Positions 61,056 to 64,000 of a stretch of DNA of 64,000 nucleotides are shown here, piece after piece. The stretch's first letter is position 1, and the number at the start of each line of letters is the position of its first letter. This stretch comes from Burkholderia sp. MS389 (GTDB lineage Bacteria > Pseudomonadota > Gammaproteobacteria > Burkholderiales > Burkholderiaceae). The DNA is taken from the NCBI RefSeq assembly GCF_016899425.1, contig NZ_CP045995.1, forward strand, positions 1 to 64,000. The letters are read 5' to 3'. The notes below the pieces were generated by a model. That model saw only the letters and a program-made list of their open reading frames with translations, did no database searches and was not told the DNA's origin. A program made the position numbers and the translations under genes.

Positions 61056-62441
61056 ATGGACAACGCAGCGCACCTGGCCGACGCGGCCCCGGCGGCCGCG
61101 CCGAAGAACCGGATGAACGTCTGGCAGCTCACCATCCTCACCGCGGTCAACATGATGGGCTCCGGCATCATCCTGCTGCCGGCGAAGCTCGCGCAGGTCG
61201 GCACGATCTCGCTGCTGTCGTGGATCGTCACGGCCGGCGGCTCGCTCGCGCTGGCCTACGCGTTCGCGCGCTGCGGGATGCTGAGCCGCAAGCCGGGCGG
61301 GATGGGCGGCTACGCGGAATACGCGTTCGGCAAGGCCGGCAACTACATGGCGAACTACACGTACGGGCTGTCGCTCGTGATCGCCAACGTCGCGATCGGC
61401 GTCACGGCGGTCGGCTACGGCACCGTGCTGTTCGACGCGACGCTGTCGCCGCTGCAGACGGGCCTGTGGACGATCTTCCTGCTCGTGCTGACGACGGTCG
61501 CGAACTTCGGCGGCTCGCGCATCACTGGCCGGATCGGCGCGGTGACGGTGTGGGGCGTGATCATTCCGGTCGTCGTCGTATCGCTGATCGGCTGGTTCTG
61601 GTTCAGCGGCGCGACCTGGGGCGCCGCGTGGAATCCGCACAACCTGCCGTTCGGGCCGGCCGTCGGCGGCTCGATCGCGGTGACGCTGTGGGCGTTCCTC
61701 GGGCTCGAATCGGCGTGCGCGAACGCGGACGCCGTCGAGAATCCGGAGCGCAACGTGCCGATCGCCGTGCTCGGCGGCACGATCGCGTCGGCGATCTTCT
61801 ATATCGTGTCGACCAACGTGATCGCCGGGATCGTGCCCAACGCGATCCTCGCGGCGTCGAACGCGCCGTTCGGCCTCGCGTTCGCGACGATGTTCACGCC
61901 GACCGTCGGCACGATCGTCACCGCGCTGATGGTGATCGCGTGCATCGGCTCGCTGCTCGGCTGGCAGTTCACGGTCGCGCAGGTGTTCAAGAGCTCGGCG
62001 GACGTCGGCTATTTCCTGCCGGTGTTCGCCCGCGCGACGCGCACGGGCACGCCGATCGTCGGCATGGTGATCCTGCTGGTCGCGCAGGTCGCGCTGGCGC
62101 TGATGACGATCAGCCCGGAGCTGAGCAGCCAGTTCCAGAAGATCGTCGATCTCGCGGTCGTCACGAACCTCGTGCCCTACGTGATGTCGATGGCCGCGCT
62201 GATCACGATCCAGAAGGTCGCGAAGGTGCCGCCGGGCAAGGCGCTGGTGACGAACGCGGTCGCGATGGTCGCAACCGCGTACAGCTTCTACGCGCTCTAC
62301 AGTTCGGGCGAGCAGGCGCTGATGCTCGGCGGCCTGTGCGTGTTCCTCGGCTGGACGCTGTTCGGCTTCGTCAGCGCGCGCTTCTACCAGATGGAAGTCG
62401 ACGCGCACGTGAAGGAGCCGGGGAAGTCGCTGCAGGCGTGA
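61056..62441 (+). CDS. potE: PotE-type putrescine/ornithine antiporter
   Basis: This 461-residue APC transporter is very close to E. coli PotE over its whole length: QLTILTAVNMMGSGIILLPAKLA, GGMGGYAEYAFGK, LWAFLGLESACAN, STNVIAGIVPN, LLGWQFTVAQVFKSSAD and the C-terminal YSFYALYSSGE. PotE exchanges ornithine for putrescine. It follows the AdiA-like gene by 94 bp and would serve the ornithine decarboxylase encoded across the divergent promoter. The start has CGAAGGATCGAACACC before the ATG. Confidence 0.9.
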   Translation: MDNAAHLADAAPAAAPKNRMNVWQLTILTAVNMMGSGIILLPAKLAQVGTISLLSWIVTAGGSLALAYAFARCGMLSRKPGGMGGYAEYAFGKAGNYMANYTYGLSLVIANVAIGVTAVGYGTVLFDATLSPLQTGLWTIFLLVLTTVANFGGSRITGRIGAVTVWGVIIPVVVVSLIGWFWFSGATWGAAWNPHNLPFGPAVGGSIAVTLWAFLGLESACANADAVENPERNVPIAVLGGTIASAIFYIVSTNVIAGIVPNAILAASNAPFGLAFATMFTPTVGTIVTALMVIACIGSLLGWQFTVAQVFKSSADVGYFLPVFARATRTGTPIVGMVILLVAQVALALMTISPELSSQFQKIVDLAVVTNLVPYVMSMAALITIQKVAKVPPGKALVTNAVAMVATAYSFYALYSSGEQALMLGGLCVFLGWTLFGFVSARFYQMEVDAHVKEPGKSLQA

Positions 62442-62445
62442 AGCC

Positions 62446-63354
62446 CTAGCGGTCGGGCGTCGTCAGCAGCGGCGGCAGGGTGCGTTTCAACAGATCGACG
62501 ACGGCCCGCACGCGCGGCGGCAGCGGCCGCTGCGCGTGCACTAGCACATTGAGCGCGAAGTCGGGCACGTCGTAGTGCGGCAAGAGGCGAACGAGCCGGC
62601 CGCGCGCGAGCGCGTCGGCGCAAGCCGGGTGCTGGACCACGCCGATACCGCCGCCCGCCGCGATCGTGTCGAACATCGGGCGCCAGTGGCTCGCGGTCAT
62701 GACCGTGCGGATGCGCGCGTATTCGACCGCACCGCCGTCGCGCCGCAGCGGCACCTGCTCGTTCGCGAACACGCCTTTCACCCGGATGAACGGATGGTTC
62801 GCGAGATCGGCCTTCGTGTCGAGCGGGCCGTGCCGCTCGAGATACGACGGCGCGGCGACGAGCACGCGGCCGACCGCGCCGAGCGCGTAGGCGACGAAGC
62901 CGCCGTCGCGGAGCTGGCCGGCCCGGATCGAAATGTCGACCCCCTCGGTGACGGGATCGACGATCTCGTCGTTCAGCACCAGGTCGATGTGCAGCTTCGG
63001 ATACGCGGTGCGGATCTGCATCAGCACGGCCGGCAGCACGACCTCGCCGAAACACTGCGGCGCCGCGAGCCGGATCGTGCCGTCGAGCGCGTTCTCCGTC
63101 CTCGACACCGACGCCACGGCCAGCTCGGCCGCTTCGAGCAGCGCCTTGCTGCGTTCGTAGAAGAGGCGGCCTTCTTCCGTGCACGCGAGCGTGCGCGCAC
63201 TGCGCATCAGCAGCCGCGTGCCGAGATGCTTTTCGAGTTTCTCGATGCGTTCGCTGACGGCCGGTTGGCCCATGTCGAGATCCCGCGCCGCGCCGGACAT
63301 CGTGCCGCGCTCCACGACTCTCACGTAGATGCGCATCGTCGCCAACAGATCCAT
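62446..63354 (-). CDS. LysR-family transcriptional regulator
   Basis: This 302-residue protein has the LysR winged helix (MRIYVRVVERGTMSGAARDLDMGQPAVSERIEKLEKHLGTRLL) and substrate-binding domain (GTIRLAAPQCFGEVVLPAVL). It is convergent with potE, four bases apart, and diverges from the last gene in the window 207 bp away, its likely neighbour target. Confidence 0.9.
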   Translation of the reverse strand: MDLLATMRIYVRVVERGTMSGAARDLDMGQPAVSERIEKLEKHLGTRLLMRSARTLACTEEGRLFYERSKALLEAAELAVASVSRTENALDGTIRLAAPQCFGEVVLPAVLMQIRTAYPKLHIDLVLNDEIVDPVTEGVDISIRAGQLRDGGFVAYALGAVGRVLVAAPSYLERHGPLDTKADLANHPFIRVKGVFANEQVPLRRDGGAVEYARIRTVMTASHWRPMFDTIAAGGGIGVVQHPACADALARGRLVRLLPHYDVPDFALNVLVHAQRPLPPRVRAVVDLLKRTLPPLLTTPDR

Positions 63355-63561
63355 TAAGTCGCGCCTCGTGTTTTCCGATGTCTTCCGGTTCGATTTTTAC
63401 CGATCGATGGATGGTACCAAAGCGGCGTCGACGCAATGGTGCGCGTCGGGCCGATACTGACCATCGGCCGGTGTGCTTACGGTGCCGCCGAAGCCGCGTG
63501 CGTTCGTCCGCGCCGTGCGCGAAAATCGGCGTGCTTTCACACGGCCGACAGGGGACGCGAC

Positions 63562-64000
63562 ATGACGCAACGGAACGAAGCGCGACGGACGCATTGCGTC
63601 GCATGGCAGATCGTGCAGACGTGGCAGGCGGCAGAATGGTGCCGGCTCGACGAGTCGCCAACGGGCAACGCGCTGGCGGGTGCGGTGGCGGGCGCGATCG
63701 ACGGCACGCCGTTTCGTATCGACTACGCGGTCGCATGCGGCGCCGACTGGCTCACGCGCTCGGCGCGCGTGACGCATTGGACCGGCACCGCGCCGCCCCG
63801 GCAATGGGACATCGCGTGCGACGCGGGGCAGTGGACGATCGACGCTATCGCTGCGCCGGCGCTCGCGGGCGCGACCGATATCGATCTCGGCTTCAGTCCG
63901 TCGACCAATACGCTGCCGATTCGCCGGCTGGCGCTCGCCGTCGGCGAGTCGGCGGAGATTCGCACCGCGTGGCTGCGTTTCCCGGATCTCGCCATCGTGC
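63562..64000 (+). CDS. Putative glycolipid-binding protein (DUF1089/PA1994-like), partial
   Basis: The first 146 codons of a protein cut by the window end. The features CVAWQIVQTWQAAEWCRLDES, FRIDYAVACGADWLTRSA and DIDLGFSPSTNTLPIRRL match the glycolipid-binding-domain family typified by PA1994 of Pseudomonas. The function is unproven. The C-terminal part is outside the window. Confidence 0.75.
   Translation, partial: MTQRNEARRTHCVAWQIVQTWQAAEWCRLDESPTGNALAGAVAGAIDGTPFRIDYAVACGADWLTRSARVTHWTGTAPPRQWDIACDAGQWTIDAIAAPALAGATDIDLGFSPSTNTLPIRRLALAVGESAEIRTAWLRFPDLAIV

Overview
The window is high-GC DNA of a Burkholderia-type betaproteobacterium. The evidence is the Ralstonia/Burkholderia-style hrp type III secretion system (T3SS, hrp2 group), hrpII (TTCG-N16-TTCG) promoter boxes, strong codon bias for G/C-ending codons, and an inducible amino-acid decarboxylase block. 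The species cannot be resolved from the sequence alone. No rRNA, tRNA or CRISPR array was seen.

Layout. (1) About 0.1-1 kb: a formyltransferase-family gene. (2) About 1.1-8.9 kb: the secreted-protein arm of the T3SS. It holds two large Pro/Ser-rich candidate effectors, a small Gly/Ala-rich protein, a HrpB1/HrpK paralogue, a harpin-like protein fused to a phage-tail-lysozyme domain, a protein whose tail copies the Hrp pilin, and a lytic transglycosylase. Four of these genes or operons are preceded by hrpII-type boxes. (3) About 9.1-10.5 kb: the AraC-type activator HrpB, followed by a gene-poor stretch with an IS256-family transposase remnant. (4) About 11.5-22.2 kb: a type IVb (R64 thin-pilus-like) pilus operon, pilL-N-O-P-Q-R-S-M-V, with a convergent PilT-type ATPase gene. 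(5) About 23.5-28.8 kb: the T3SS secretin hrcC, a histidine kinase, an OmpR-type HrpG-like regulator, and a divergent second HrcC-like protein. (6) About 28.9-45.9 kb: the T3SS core in two divergent operons sharing one intergenic region with two good hrpII boxes. The leftward genes are hrcU-hrcV-hrpP-hrcQ-hrcR-hrcS-hpaA-hrcD-hrpD6, then hrpY and hpaB. The rightward genes are hrpB1-hrpB2-hrcJ-hrpB4-hrcL-hrcN-hrpB7-hrcT and a further HrpB1-like gene. (7) About 45.9-55.9 kb: mixed metabolic genes (LuxR regulator, nitrilase-family amidase, PuuP-like permease, Nudix hydrolase, NCS2 purine permease, LysR/SDR pair, monooxygenase/Fe-alcohol dehydrogenase pair, a secreted protein). (8) About 56-62.4 kb: an ornithine decarboxylase diverging from an AdiA-type arginine decarboxylase and a PotE-type antiporter, a probable polyamine/acid-stress module. 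(9) The end: a LysR regulator and the start of a glycolipid-binding-like protein.

How it works together (inference from family knowledge). The kinase and HrpG-like regulator would feed HrpB, which would act at hrpII boxes to switch on the two core operons and the secreted-protein genes. HrcC/HrcJ/HrcD form the rings, HrcRSTUV the export gate, HrcN-HrcL-HrcQ-HrpB4 the ATPase/sorting platform, HrpY the pilus, and HpaB/HpaA/HrpP substrate control. The type IVb pilus lies between the regulator gene hrpB and hrcC, so secretion and adhesion genes form one composite island. The least ordinary items are the pilin-tailed 177-residue protein, the harpin-lysozyme fusion with an eight-copy octamer array at its hrpII box, and the second, degenerate secretin beside the HrpG-like regulator.
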